Below, one piece after another: positions 22,455 through 22,858 of a stretch of DNA of 22,858 bases. Numbering within the stretch: the stretch's first letter is position 1; each line of letters begins with the position of its first letter. The stretch is from Rhodospirillales bacterium (GTDB taxonomy: Bacteria > Pseudomonadota > Alphaproteobacteria > Rhodospirillales > JABHCV01), in contig JADHSW010000016.1 of assembly GCA_016776705.1 (NCBI GenBank), positions 1 through 22,858 of the forward strand, in the 5' to 3' direction. The notes beneath the pieces are model-generated. The model did no database searches, was not told the DNA's origin, and was given only the letters and a program-made list of their open reading frames with translations. Made by a program: the position numbers and the translations under genes.

Positions 22455-22492
22455 GCCAGCTCCTAGGGTTCGTCATATCGAGTTGGCGCGAC

Positions 22493-22520
22493 ATAATACA
22501 GAAGAAGTGGGCGAATCCAA
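22493..22520 (-). promoter_or_regulatory. Putative guaB promoter
   Basis: On the - strand, TTGGAT (22515-22520) and TATTAT (22493-22498) with 16-nt spacing resemble -35 and -10 boxes, placed in the 72-nt gap between the rlmE stop and guaB. The -10 differs from consensus by one base. It would give a leader of about 30 nt with the AGGAG site in it. Confidence 0.38.
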
Positions 22521-22526
22521 GCCCTG

Positions 22527-22858
22527 TTAATCCGCTTTGGGTTCTCCGCGAAAGCCCGTCGCAACCACATACATTTCAGCCGAGTCCGAGCGACTTGCCG
22601 GCGGCTTTGCGTGGCGCACGGTTTTGAAGCTGCGTTTCATGGCCGCCAACATCTGATTTTCCGTTCCCCCCTGCAAAACCTTGGCGATAAAAGAACCGTC
22701 CGGTGCAAGGACTTCCTCAGCAAATTCCAGTGCGGCTTCGCAAAGCGCCATGATTTTAAGGTGGTCGGTCGCCGCGTGACCGGTGGCGGGGGCGGCCATA
22801 TCGCTTAAAACCACGTCGACAGGTCCGCCCAAAGCGGCCTTCAATATGTCAGGGGCCT
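22527..22858 (-). CDS. rlmE: 23S rRNA 2'-O-uridine methyltransferase RlmE (C-terminal part)
   Basis: The frame runs off the window end at 22858, so only about the last 110 residues are visible. They show the FtsJ/RrmJ core: DVVLSDMAAP with the catalytic Asp, LEFAEEVLAPDGSFIAKVLQGG with the catalytic Lys, and KPPASRSDSAEMYVVATGFRG with the catalytic Glu. RlmE methylates U2552 of 23S rRNA in the assembling 50S subunit. It is followed, 72 nt later on the same strand, by guaB. The N-terminal AdoMet-binding motif lies outside the window. Confidence 0.95.
   Translation of the reverse strand, partial: APDILKAALGGPVDVVLSDMAAPATGHAATDHLKIMALCEAALEFAEEVLAPDGSFIAKVLQGGTENQMLAAMKRSFKTVRHAKPPASRSDSAEMYVVATGFRGEPKAD

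Overview
The window is a gene-dense, almost entirely chromosomal-looking stretch of an alphaproteobacterium. The best guess is a free-living, probably aquatic Rhodospirillales-type organism. This rests on the protein flavour: an adrenodoxin-type ferredoxin followed by IscX, an Atm1-type exporter, a FliN with an alphaproteobacterial SpoA domain, and a TPP-riboswitch-controlled thiZXY-type transporter. It is inference without a database search. I see no insertion sequence, phage gene, CRISPR array, tRNA or rRNA. No stretch longer than about 165 bases lacks a gene or a recognised RNA element.

Layout. (1) Positions 1-3871, + strand: the tail of an isc iron-sulfur operon (ferredoxin end, iscX) runs with overlapping codons into a GloC/YcbL-type metallohydrolase and a Bcr/CflA-type MFS exporter. 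A subfamily II haloalkane dehalogenase and a PaiB-like FMN-binding protein follow. (2) 3868-5349, - strand: a three-gene unit of unknown purpose. It holds a 61-residue anchored His/Asp-rich protein, a cytochrome b561-type membrane protein and a charge-polarised 235-residue protein. (3) 5457-6575, +: mnmA, possibly leaderless. (4) 6612-8806, -: rpsU then an Atm1-type ABC exporter. (5) 9056-10207, +: five small genes, with a lone fliN-type gene in the middle flanked by two short paralogues. (6) 10212-12051, -: guaA then ppnP (purine metabolism). (7) 12201-12953, +: TauE/SafE permease. (8) 12956-15557, -: TPP riboswitch, then ATPase, permease and binding protein of a thiamin-precursor (pyrimidine) ABC importer. 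(9) 15675-15971, +: small acidic orphan. (10) 16004-19550, -: a 995-residue hybrid CHASE/PAS histidine kinase, an 80-residue protein and a DsrC/TusE-like protein that keeps only the upstream cysteine. (11) 19654-22858, -: rlmE (cut by the window edge), guaB, rsmB.

Themes: iron-sulfur/thiol chemistry (isc tail, Atm1 exporter, MnmA, DsrC-like), GMP synthesis (guaB, guaA, ppnP), RNA modification (mnmA, rsmB, rlmE) and thiamin salvage. The parts least explained by known systems are the kinase/80-residue/DsrC-like operon, the small-gene cluster around fliN, and the His/Asp-rich protein-cytochrome b561 unit. Function calls come from recognised motifs and family resemblance only; no search was run.
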